From the NCBI GenBank assembly GCA_900316855.1, contig ONEK01000003.1:62001-126000 (forward strand): 64,000 nucleotides of DNA, in the 5' to 3' direction. The first letter of the stretch is position 1. Each line of letters starts with the position of its first letter. Source of the stretch: an uncultured Lachnospiraceae bacterium (GTDB taxonomy: Bacteria > Bacillota > Clostridia > Lachnospirales > Lachnospiraceae). Below, one piece after another: positions 32,821-40,673 of the stretch. A model generated the notes under the pieces. It was not told the DNA's origin. It saw only the letters and a program-made list of their open reading frames with translations, and ran no database searches. The position numbers and the translations under genes are program-made.

Positions 32821-34557
32821 TCATGCGCGGGGACCGGCGCCGGCAGCGAGGCGGTTGATCCTCGCCGCGAGTACTCCCGCGCCGTACCCGTTGTCGATGT
32901 TGACGACCGACAGCCCGCTCGCGCAGGAATTGATCATGGTAAGGAGTGCGGAAAGTCCGCCGAAGCCCGCGCCGTACCCGACCGAAGTCGGAACCGCGAT
33001 GACGGGGTTCTCCACAAGACCCCCGACAACGGAGGCAAGCGCTCCCTCCATCCCGGCGACCGCAATGACGCAGTTCGCCCTCCGGATGTCCTCCGCCCGG
33101 TCCAGCAGCCGGTGGATGCCGGATACGCCGACGTCGTAGACTCTCTCGACCCTGCAGCCGAAAAACTCCGCCGTCTGCGCCGCCTCCTCGGCAACGCCAA
33201 TATCCGCCGTCCCCGCCGTGCATACGCAGACAAGGCCCTCCCCGGGACGTATCATCGTAGGCTTCTGCGCCTTCAGAATGTGACTCACGGGATCATAGAC
33301 CGCTTCGGGCAGGACCTGCTTCACGATCTTTGCCTGACGGGCATCCGCTCTCGTTCCGAACACCTCGCCGTCGCGCGCATAGATCCTCCGGTAGATTTCC
33401 GCAAGGTACGGATCCTCCTTGCGCGGGCAGAACACGACCTCCGGGAAACCGGTCCGTTCCCGTCTGGCCGTATCGAGCCTTGCAAAGCCAAGGTCCTCGT
33501 AGCCGCGCTTTGCGGCCTCTGTCTTATGCGCACTTCCGGCGGCGTTCCCGTCCCCTGCGGATTTTACCGCCGCTAAATCTCCTGCTGCGGGCTCTTTCGC
33601 CGCGGGCAGTTTAGCAGAAACAGTGTCCCCGGCAGCAATTCCTGCCACAGGGGATGCCGCGGACATTGCTCCCTGCATGCCGGCCGCCAGGGTATCCGCG
33701 TCCAGCGTCTCATTCATGGAGCCGGTCCGGTAGCCCGCAAGATCCATGGTTACATAGGTAAAGCCGTATTCCTTCAGCTTCCGGGTGACTTCCTCCCGGA
33801 CGGAAAGCAGCGCCTCCAGCTCCTCCGGCTGCACCTCGATCCGTGCAAGATCACCGTGAATCCGCACGCGCAGCTGCGAAAAGCCCATGCGAAGCAGCAG
33901 CTCCTCCGCACGGTCCACACGGGAGAGCTTCTCCCTGGTGATCCGCTCACCGTACACAAAGCGGCTCGCAAGGCAGGCATAGGACTGCTTTCTCCAGGTT
34001 GGAAGACCCATCTCCCTCGAGAGAGCGCGGATCTCCCGCTTCGTGAAGCCGCAGTGCCGCAGGGGGCTCTGGATCTTCAGCTCCGCGATCGCGCGAAGGC
34101 CGGGGCGGTAGTCGCCGGCATCATCCGCGTTCGAGCCCTCCGCGACATACCGGAGGCCCTGATCCTTCGCAATCCGCAGCATCTCCTGAAATAAAGCCTT
34201 CTTGCACAGGTAGCACCGGTTCACGGGATTCTCCGCGTAGCCCGGCACGTCAAGCTCCCCGGATGCAAACACGATCTGTCGGATGCCGCGGCTCTTACAG
34301 AACTCCTCTGCCTCCTTCGCTTCGCGGGAGGGAAACGTCTCGGAACCTGCCGTCAGGGCAAGAGCCCTGTCCCCCAGGGCTTTAACAGCCATGGTAAGGA
34401 GAAATGTCGAATCCACTCCTCCCGAAAAGGCGACTGCCACAGAGCCAAGACTCCTGAGATACGATACAAGCTCTTCCCTTTTCCTGTGTGCCTGCGCAAG
34501 CGCCGCCTCATCCAGCTCCGCTTCCTGTTCCATCCTGTTGTTTTGCGCTTCCATCAT
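32821..34557 (-). CDS. larEB: Fused LarE-LarB, nickel-pincer cofactor biosynthesis
   Basis: The 578-residue protein joins two enzymes usually encoded separately. Residues 1-285 are LarE, the ATP-dependent sulfur-insertion enzyme: PP-loop SGGVDST at 45-51, NRCYLCKK with Cys115/Cys118, and QSYACLASRF with Cys195 at the expected sacrificial-sulfur position. Residues 286-348 are an Ala-rich linker. Residues 350-578 are LarB, the nicotinate adenine dinucleotide carboxylase/hydrolase: LDTARRERTGFPEVVFCP, GTADIGVAEEAA, and GAGFGGLSALLTMINSCASG then NIDNGYGAG. Together they make the pyridinium-dithiocarboxylate precursor that LarC metallates with nickel. No larC or larA is in the window. The start lacks a clear ribosome site because the 47-bp dispersed repeat lies directly upstream. 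Confidence 0.92.
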   Translation of the reverse strand: MMEAQNNRMEQEAELDEAALAQAHRKREELVSYLRSLGSVAVAFSGGVDSTFLLTMAVKALGDRALALTAGSETFPSREAKEAEEFCKSRGIRQIVFASGELDVPGYAENPVNRCYLCKKALFQEMLRIAKDQGLRYVAEGSNADDAGDYRPGLRAIAELKIQSPLRHCGFTKREIRALSREMGLPTWRKQSYACLASRFVYGERITREKLSRVDRAEELLLRMGFSQLRVRIHGDLARIEVQPEELEALLSVREEVTRKLKEYGFTYVTMDLAGYRTGSMNETLDADTLAAGMQGAMSAASPVAGIAAGDTVSAKLPAAKEPAAGDLAAVKSAGDGNAAGSAHKTEAAKRGYEDLGFARLDTARRERTGFPEVVFCPRKEDPYLAEIYRRIYARDGEVFGTRADARQAKIVKQVLPEAVYDPVSHILKAQKPTMIRPGEGLVCVCTAGTADIGVAEEAAQTAEFFGCRVERVYDVGVSGIHRLLDRAEDIRRANCVIAVAGMEGALASVVGGLVENPVIAVPTSVGYGAGFGGLSALLTMINSCASGLSVVNIDNGYGAGVLAARINRLAAGAGPRA

Positions 34558-34561
34558 ATGA

Positions 34562-34608
34562 TTAAGGTTTTAAAAGTATTTTTCAAGGCAAAATGACATA
34601 CGAATTGC
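34562..34608 (-). repeat. 47-bp dispersed repeat, copy 1
   Basis: On the minus strand it starts GCAATTCGTATGTCATTTTG. It matches 39284-39330 with two mismatches. It lies between the proA stop codon and the larE-larB start, on the same strand as the genes. Confidence 0.95.
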
Positions 34609-34619
34609 CCCGCAGACGC

Positions 34620-35873
34620 TCACGCCCGCACCTGCCCGTTTCCGTTCAGCAGGTATTTGTAGCTCGTCAGCTCCTTCAGGCCCATCGGACCGCGCGCGTG
34701 GAGCTTCTGCGTGCTGATGCCGATCTCGGCGCCGAAGCCGAACTCGAACCCGTCCGTAAACCGCGTCGACGCGTTGACGTAGACGCAGGCGCTGTCCACA
34801 AGACGCTGGAACAGATCCGCCGACGCCTGATTTTCCGTGATAATGCAGTCCGAATGCTTCGTGTGATAGCGGTTGATATGCTCTATGGCCTCTTCGAGTG
34901 AGGAAACAGTCTTCACCGACAGCATGAGATCGAGGTATTCCCTGCCGTAGTCCTCCTCTGTCGCGGCTTCCGCGTAGGGCAGAAGCACTCTCGATCTGTC
35001 GTCGGCATACAGCTTCACGCCGGCCCGGTGCATCGCGTCCGAGAGCATCGGAAGGAACGCATCCTTCACGCTCTCATGCACGACGAGGGACTCCGCCGCG
35101 TTGCAGACACCGGTCCGCTGCGTCTTCGCGTTGAGAATGATCGGGATCGCCTTCTGAAGGTCCGCGTCCGCGTCCACATAGATATGGCAGTTGCCGGAGC
35201 CCGTCTCGATGACGGGAATCTTAGACTCCCGCACCACATAGGAAATAAGGCCGGCGCTGCCGCGGGGAATGAGGACGTCCACCGTCTGTCTCTGCTCCAG
35301 GAAGACACCGGTATCCGCGCGGTCCGTCGAATCGATAAGACACGCGGCGTCCTTCGTCACACCAAGGTCCTCCAGCGCCCTCCGCAGGATTTCGATAATG
35401 GCCTCGTTCGAGCGGATCGCATCCGACCCGCCCTTTAAGACGACCGCGTTGCCGGATTTGAACGTGAGCGCGAACGCGTCCGCCGTCACATTCGGCCGGG
35501 ACTCATAGATTATGCCGATGACGCCGAGAGGCACCCGCACCTTGCGGATGCGAAGGCCGTTGGCAAGCGTCCAGTCATCGAGGAGCTCCCCCACCGGATC
35601 CGGGAGTGCCGCCACCTCGCGAAGGCCCTCCGCCATCTGCGCAATCCGCTCCTTCGACAACGTCAGCCGGTCCACCATGGCGGGCTTCATGCCGTCCGCC
35701 TCTGCCTTTGTGACATCCTCCGCATTGGCCGCAAGAATGTTATCCGTCTCTCTCGTCAGGAGATCCGCCGCGTGCTCCAGGACTTCATTTTTCTTCTGCG
35801 CCGTGCATTCCTGTACGGCAAACTTCGCCTGTGCCGCCTTCCGGCACAGCTCCTCCACATACTCTCTGTTCAT
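34620..35873 (-). CDS. proA: Gamma-glutamyl phosphate reductase
   Basis: Second enzyme of proline synthesis, 417 residues, reducing gamma-glutamyl phosphate to the semialdehyde. Landmarks are GVIGIIYESRPNVTADAFAL, GNAVVLKGGSDAI, LIPRGSAGLISYV and the C-terminal ASTRFTDGFEFGFGAEIGIST with LHARGPMGLKELTS. The start MNREYVEELCRKA at 35873 follows GAGGA. The ATG six codons upstream has no ribosome site. It is separated from proB by the 5-formyl-THF cyclo-ligase gene. Confidence 0.96.
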   Translation of the reverse strand: MNREYVEELCRKAAQAKFAVQECTAQKKNEVLEHAADLLTRETDNILAANAEDVTKAEADGMKPAMVDRLTLSKERIAQMAEGLREVAALPDPVGELLDDWTLANGLRIRKVRVPLGVIGIIYESRPNVTADAFALTFKSGNAVVLKGGSDAIRSNEAIIEILRRALEDLGVTKDAACLIDSTDRADTGVFLEQRQTVDVLIPRGSAGLISYVVRESKIPVIETGSGNCHIYVDADADLQKAIPIILNAKTQRTGVCNAAESLVVHESVKDAFLPMLSDAMHRAGVKLYADDRSRVLLPYAEAATEEDYGREYLDLMLSVKTVSSLEEAIEHINRYHTKHSDCIITENQASADLFQRLVDSACVYVNASTRFTDGFEFGFGAEIGISTQKLHARGPMGLKELTSYKYLLNGNGQVRA

Positions 35874-35946
35874 GGAATGCTTCCTCACCATGTCCGCATT
35901 ATTTTGGCGTTCCCCCGCGCCCGTCCGGCCGGAGGGTGCGGGTCGG

Positions 35947-36546
35947 TCAGTAGTACGCGCGCTCCGGCGTGACAACAAGGTCAAGCGGCTCATCCGTCTC
36001 CCCGGCGGGAACCTCATCCACGATCTGCTCCTTATAGGCGAGGCCGACCGCCATCTTCTTGCGGAACGAGGCGAGATACCGGTCATAATAGCCCGCTCCG
36101 TATCCGATGCGGTTCAGCTTCGCGTCGAACGCAAGGCCCGGCACCAGAATCATGCACTCGGCGCTGCTGTCCAGGGACAGGTGCGTCGTGTAGGGAAACA
36201 GCTTCACGGGGTCCGCCTCCGGCTCCGGGATGCCCATTTTGTTCGGCACAAGCTTTGCCGGGTCCTCGACCTGGAAGAAGTCCATCTTATCGCCCATGAC
36301 CTTCGGCGCATAGACCTTCTTCCCGTCCTTAATGGCGCGGCCCATCAGAACCCTCGTATCCACCTCGCTCGCATAGCTGACATACGTCAGGATAAACCGC
36401 GCGCTCTGATACAGCTCCGTGCCAAGGATCAGCTCCGTGATGACCTTGTTCTGCGCTTCCCTCTCCTCCAGCGTCAGGTTGTTGCGGACAAACCGCATCT
36501 GCTGACGCATCTGCTTCTTCTTTTCTTCCAGTTCAAAATTTTCCAT
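35947..36546 (-). CDS. 5-formyltetrahydrofolate cyclo-ligase family protein
   Basis: The 199-residue protein shows the family N-terminus (KKKQMRQQMRFVRNNLTLEEREAQN), the ATP/folate region FILTYVSYASEVDTRVLM, and the C-terminal LVPGLAFDAKLNRIGYGAGYYDRYLA with the Mg-ATP loop. It regenerates 5,10-methenyl-THF from 5-formyl-THF, using ATP, in the cytoplasm. It is inserted between proB and proA, an order without obvious metabolic logic. It is likely co-transcribed, with 65 bp to proB and 73 bp to proA. Confidence 0.9.
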   Translation of the reverse strand: MENFELEEKKKQMRQQMRFVRNNLTLEEREAQNKVITELILGTELYQSARFILTYVSYASEVDTRVLMGRAIKDGKKVYAPKVMGDKMDFFQVEDPAKLVPNKMGIPEPEADPVKLFPYTTHLSLDSSAECMILVPGLAFDAKLNRIGYGAGYYDRYLASFRKKMAVGLAYKEQIVDEVPAGETDEPLDLVVTPERAYY

Positions 36547-36611
36547 AGCTCATTCCTGCTCTTAATGTCTGTGACGGACGGCCGGGGACGCCGCTGCAGG
36601 CGGTGCACCTG

Positions 36612-37520
36612 TCAGGTGTCAAACGTCCGGATATAATCCTCGAGACTGAATTTCTCGGAGTAATCCGCCCGAAACAGCGTTCCGACGTTCCTGCCGGATA
36701 TGACATCGTCGATGACGCTCATTCCGCCCGCGGTGTTGACGATGACCATGTCACAGCCGGCGCTCGTTGCCATCAGGGCCGCGTGCATCTTCGTGGACAT
36801 ACCGCCGGTTCCGGCACCGGAGCCGGTCGATGCCTTGCCCATGGCCATGACAGCATCGTTGAGCCGCGGGACATATTCGATGAATTCCGCGTCCTTGTTT
36901 GTCCTCGGATCATCCGTATACAGGCCGTCCACATCTGACAATAATATCAGAAGATCCGCCTTCATGATAGAAGCGACCATGGCAGAGAGGGAGTCGTTGT
37001 CTCCCACGCTGTACTCATCCGTCGCAATGGAATCGTTCTCGTTTACGATCGGGATCACATTGAGGGCGAGCAGCTCGTTGAACGTGTTCTTGAGATTTAA
37101 CTTACTCTTCGGATTGGTCACGGTGTTCTTCGTCATGAGGACCTGCGCCGTCATCTGGTTGTAGTCCTCGAAGAACTTCTGATAGATCATGATAAGCCTT
37201 GCCTGGCCGATGGCGGCGCACGCCTGCTTGACCGTGATGGGGCTCTCCTGGGACAGGACATCCATGTCGCGGTTTAAGGCCTCGCGCCCTGCCGCCGTCG
37301 CGCCGGACGAGACGAGGATGACGTCCATGCCGCGGTTCTTTAAGTCCGAGAGCTCCCGCGCGAGCGTGTCAATCCTGTGATAATCCAGCCTTTTCGTGCC
37401 GGAATGAAGGAGTGAGCTCGACCCGACCTTCACGACGACACGCTTCCGGTTCTTTAACCGGCTCCGGAGCGCGAGGTTCTCCCTGACAAGCTCCGGGGCC
37501 TTCCAGTCCATAGTTTTCAT
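36612..37520 (-). CDS. proB: Glutamate 5-kinase (without PUA domain)
   Basis: The first enzyme of proline synthesis phosphorylates glutamate. The amino-acid-kinase fold is clear: RVVVKVGSSSLLHSG, DVILVSSGATAAGREAL, PIVNENDSIATDEY and LLILLSDVDGLYTDDPR, and later GTGGMSTKMHAA. At 302 residues it lacks the C-terminal PUA domain of the enterobacterial enzyme, as do many shorter homologues. The ATG overlaps the stop of the upstream FAD oxidoreductase by four bases (ATGA), with GGAGG placed inside that gene, so translation is probably coupled. Confidence 0.95.
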   Translation of the reverse strand: MKTMDWKAPELVRENLALRSRLKNRKRVVVKVGSSSLLHSGTKRLDYHRIDTLARELSDLKNRGMDVILVSSGATAAGREALNRDMDVLSQESPITVKQACAAIGQARLIMIYQKFFEDYNQMTAQVLMTKNTVTNPKSKLNLKNTFNELLALNVIPIVNENDSIATDEYSVGDNDSLSAMVASIMKADLLILLSDVDGLYTDDPRTNKDAEFIEYVPRLNDAVMAMGKASTGSGAGTGGMSTKMHAALMATSAGCDMVIVNTAGGMSVIDDVISGRNVGTLFRADYSEKFSLEDYIRTFDT

Positions 37521-39274
37521 GGCAGATACCTCCTGCCGATCGCCTCCGCGACCTTAATACCGTCGACCGCAGCCGACAGGATGCCTCCCGCGAAGCCGGC
37601 GCCCTCGCCGCAGGGGAAAAGCCCCCGGATGTCCGACTGGAAATCCTCTCCGCGCGTGATCCTGACCGGCGAGGACGTCCGTGACTCCAGTCCCGCAAGC
37701 ACCGCATCCGGCCCCGCAAAGCCCGGGATCAGTCTCTCAAACCGCTCCATGCCCGCAATAAAGTCCCGGTTCATCTGTCCGGAAAACAGCGTATGCAGCT
37801 CCCCCGGAAGGGCCTGTCCCTTAAGACCCGCACAAACGTATCCTTTCCGGACAATTTCCCTCGTCATAGCGAGCGGATCCCCTTCCGGACCCTCCTTCCC
37901 GGCACGGGCGAAATCCCCGTACGCTTCGAGCGGGATCTTCCCGCCGCACAGGCGAAACGCTCTCTCCTCGAGCTGTTCCTGATACACCATGCCGGCAAGC
38001 GGATCGTCCGAGCCGAAATCCTCCGCGCCGATCGTCATCACGATCGCACTGTTGGCGAAGGAACCGTCCCGCGCGTAATCGCTCATGCCGTTCACCGCAA
38101 GGCGTCCCGGTTCGCTCGATGCGTTGACAACATAGCCTCCGGGGCACATACAGAACGAATAGACGCCCCGTCCCGATGGTGCCTTCGCCGTCACCTTGTA
38201 GGCGGCCGCCGGCAGGGCAAGCTCCCGCATCCTCCCCGGATCAGAGACGCCGTACTGGTTCTCATTGACAAGACTTTGCGGGTGCAGCACCCGGAAGCCG
38301 ACGGCGAAATTCTTCTGCTCCAGCGGCACATGGCGGCGGTACAGCTCGCGGACGGTATCCCGCGCACTGTGCCCCAAAGCCAGGACCAGAACCTCGCAGG
38401 GAAGGAGTTCTTCCCCGGCATCGCTTTGCACGATGACGCCCGTGATCTTCCCATCCCGGATGACGGGCGAAACGGCCCTTGTCCGGAACCGGATTTCCCC
38501 GCCGGACGCGGCAAGATCCTCCCGCATCCTGACGATCGTCTCCCGAAGCCGGTTCGTCCCGATGTGAGGCCTGTTCTCGTACAGGATATCCTCCGGCGCG
38601 CCGTGCTGCACAAACGTCTCGAGGACAAGCTGGATCCTGCCCGCCTTATCCTTTACATTGGAGTTGAGCTTGCCGTCGGAAAACGTGCCGGCGCCGCCCT
38701 CGCCGAACTGGATGTTCGATGCAGGATCCAGCTCGCCTGTTCGCCAGAAATGTTCCACCTTCTCAATCCGCCGGGACATCTCGTCGCCCCGCTCCAGCAC
38801 AACCGGCCGGTAGCCCGCGCGGGCGAGCATCAGTGCGCAGAAAAGCCCCGCGGGTCCGCTCCCCACTACAACCGGGCGGCAGGACATCGCCTGTGCTCCC
38901 CAATCCGGTACAGGGAACCGGTAGCGTACAGGCTCGGCAAAGAGGACATTCCGGTCGCCGAGGCGACCGGCAAGCCGTTTCTCATACTCCTTCACCGCAC
39001 TGCTTTCCTCCGGGAAAAGCCCGCTCATTCTTCGCGCCGGTCGATCCGTTCCCGGGCCTTTTGTCCCCGCTCCGGGATCCGCAAGGCAGACCTCCACGGA
39101 ATAGATGTCATAGAGCTCCGGCTTCTTCCTCGCGTCGACCGAGTGCCGCACGATCCGGTATGTGAAGGGTTCTCCGTGCGTCAGCCGGAGGGTCCTGCGG
39201 ATTTTCCGCTCCAGGATGGCGTCCCTCTCCTTCCGGCTTCCGCATGCAATTTTGATCTGACTGATGCTAATCAT
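37517..39274 (-). CDS. NAD(P)/FAD-dependent oxidoreductase (COG2509-type)
   Basis: Flavoprotein of 585 residues. The N-terminal 110 residues are a small domain (ISQIKIACGSRKERDAILERKIRRTL). The FAD dinucleotide fold then starts at PVVVGSGPAGLFCALMLARAGYRPVVLERG. Also typical of this uncharacterised family are NIQFGEGGAGTFSDGKLN and GLFPCGEGAGFAGGILSAAVDGIKVAEAI at the end. The substrate is unknown. The gene is coupled to proB (4-bp overlap) and follows a second FAD oxidoreductase of a different family. No Shine-Dalgarno is visible because the 47-bp repeat ends 9 bp before the start. Confidence 0.85.
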   Translation of the reverse strand: MISISQIKIACGSRKERDAILERKIRRTLRLTHGEPFTYRIVRHSVDARKKPELYDIYSVEVCLADPGAGTKGPGTDRPARRMSGLFPEESSAVKEYEKRLAGRLGDRNVLFAEPVRYRFPVPDWGAQAMSCRPVVVGSGPAGLFCALMLARAGYRPVVLERGDEMSRRIEKVEHFWRTGELDPASNIQFGEGGAGTFSDGKLNSNVKDKAGRIQLVLETFVQHGAPEDILYENRPHIGTNRLRETIVRMREDLAASGGEIRFRTRAVSPVIRDGKITGVIVQSDAGEELLPCEVLVLALGHSARDTVRELYRRHVPLEQKNFAVGFRVLHPQSLVNENQYGVSDPGRMRELALPAAAYKVTAKAPSGRGVYSFCMCPGGYVVNASSEPGRLAVNGMSDYARDGSFANSAIVMTIGAEDFGSDDPLAGMVYQEQLEERAFRLCGGKIPLEAYGDFARAGKEGPEGDPLAMTREIVRKGYVCAGLKGQALPGELHTLFSGQMNRDFIAGMERFERLIPGFAGPDAVLAGLESRTSSPVRITRGEDFQSDIRGLFPCGEGAGFAGGILSAAVDGIKVAEAIGRRYLP

Positions 39275-39283
39275 TGATAAAGC

Positions 39284-39330
39284 TTAAGGTGTCAAAAGTA
39301 TTTTTCAAGGCAAAATGACATACGAATTGC
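39284..39330 (-). repeat. 47-bp dispersed repeat, copy 2
   Basis: Same sequence and orientation as 34562-34608. Here the repeat overlaps the 3' end of the upstream FAD oxidoreductase gene, encoding its last residues NSYVILP and stop, and runs to within 10 bp of the next start. Confidence 0.95.
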
Positions 39331-40669
39331 TGCCGGCCGCCGCGCTCCTTCCCGCGATCCAGCCGCTCGAAAAGGCAAACGTCAGGTTATAGCCTCCGCA
39401 GATGCCGTCCGTGTCGAGGAGCTCGCCCGCAAGGTACAGTCCGCCGCATACCCTCGATGCAAATTCGCTGTCCACCTCGGCAAGCGGAATGCCGCCGCCT
39501 GTTACCTGTGCCCTGTGAAAATCCTCCGTGCCGCAGATGATAAATTCCTTCTGCCGCAGGGTATCGAGGAGCAGCCGGGGGATCCGCTGCGCCGCGTCCG
39601 GATTTTCTTCGCGAGCCGGCCCGCCGAGGTTCCGGATTTTCTTCTCCTGTGCAAAGCCCGCGTCACGGATGAGGAGCGAGGACAGCTTTGCCGGAATGAG
39701 TCCGGCGAACAGGTCCCCGAGCGTATCGTCCGGGCGGATGCTTCGGAGCCTTCGCTGCGCCTCTTTGGCAAATTCCCCGTCCGAAAGCTCCGGCAGGAAA
39801 TTCATGCGGACCGCAATCCTGCGGCGGGGGCTGTGCCCGGCGGCATTCTCCGCAAGGGCCTCCGAGAGCGGGTGCGAAATCTGGAACACGGGAATGCCGG
39901 AAATGCCCCTCTCCGTAAACTGCACCTCACCCGTATCGCTCCGGACGCTCTTTCCGTCAATGACAGCGGTGACCCTTGCCTGCGTTCGGACGCCGGCAGC
40001 CGCCTTCTGATTGCTCCCCTGTGTTACAAGCGGCACGAGGCAGGGAAACAGCGGCGTCACCGTATGGCCGAGACTCATCGCGAGCCGGTACCCGTCGCCC
40101 GTGCAGCCAAACTCCTTCGAAACCATGCCGCCCGATGCGAGGATGACACGGTCCGCTCTCCTCGTGAGGACGTTTCCGCCGCGGGACTCCCCCCTGATGC
40201 AAAAGGCGGGGGCGTCATCCTTCTTCCCGCGGGTCAGCTCACTCACCCGGATTCCCGGAAGGAATTCCAGCCTTTCCGGAAAGGAGCGCAGCTCCCGCAC
40301 CAGGGCGCTCACAACCGTCGACGCCTGATCCGTTCTCGGATACAGATAGCCGTTCCTCTCGTGCAGGAGAATACCCCGCTCCGTGAAGAAGCGGCAGACG
40401 CTTTCCGGCCCGAAGGGCTCCATCCGCCGCAGGATGTCCTCACCGCTTTCACTGTAATAGCATTCCTTTGTCATGATCCGGTTCGAGAGATTGCAGCGCC
40501 CGTTCCCGGTCGCGTAGATTTTCGCTCCCGGCCGGTCGTTCCGGTCCAGCAGGATCACCCTGGCACCCGCATGGAGCGCGCTGATCGCTGCCATCAGGCC
40601 GGACGCTCCGGCGCCGGCTATGGCAATGACCGGACTCTTCTCCATCTGACTGACAGATACGTTTCCCAT
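39305..40669 (-). CDS. HI0933/BaiN-like NAD(P)/FAD-dependent oxidoreductase
   Basis: Flavoprotein of 454 residues. The FAD-binding start is VIAIAGAGASGLMAAISALHAGARVILLDRN, followed by the family hallmark KIYATGNGRCNLSNR. The C-terminal motif is ELLDTDGICGGYNLTFAFSSGWIAGR. Members of this family include a bile-acid flavin reductase, but most are of unknown substrate. The last residues NSYVILP are encoded by the dispersed repeat. Start 40669 overlaps nothing and follows GAGGG inside the end of the flippase gene (stop at 40674). An ATG eight codons in is an alternative. Confidence 0.85.
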   Translation of the reverse strand: MGNVSVSQMEKSPVIAIAGAGASGLMAAISALHAGARVILLDRNDRPGAKIYATGNGRCNLSNRIMTKECYYSESGEDILRRMEPFGPESVCRFFTERGILLHERNGYLYPRTDQASTVVSALVRELRSFPERLEFLPGIRVSELTRGKKDDAPAFCIRGESRGGNVLTRRADRVILASGGMVSKEFGCTGDGYRLAMSLGHTVTPLFPCLVPLVTQGSNQKAAAGVRTQARVTAVIDGKSVRSDTGEVQFTERGISGIPVFQISHPLSEALAENAAGHSPRRRIAVRMNFLPELSDGEFAKEAQRRLRSIRPDDTLGDLFAGLIPAKLSSLLIRDAGFAQEKKIRNLGGPAREENPDAAQRIPRLLLDTLRQKEFIICGTEDFHRAQVTGGGIPLAEVDSEFASRVCGGLYLAGELLDTDGICGGYNLTFAFSSGWIAGRSAAAGSNSYVILP

Positions 40670-40673
40670 GCGT

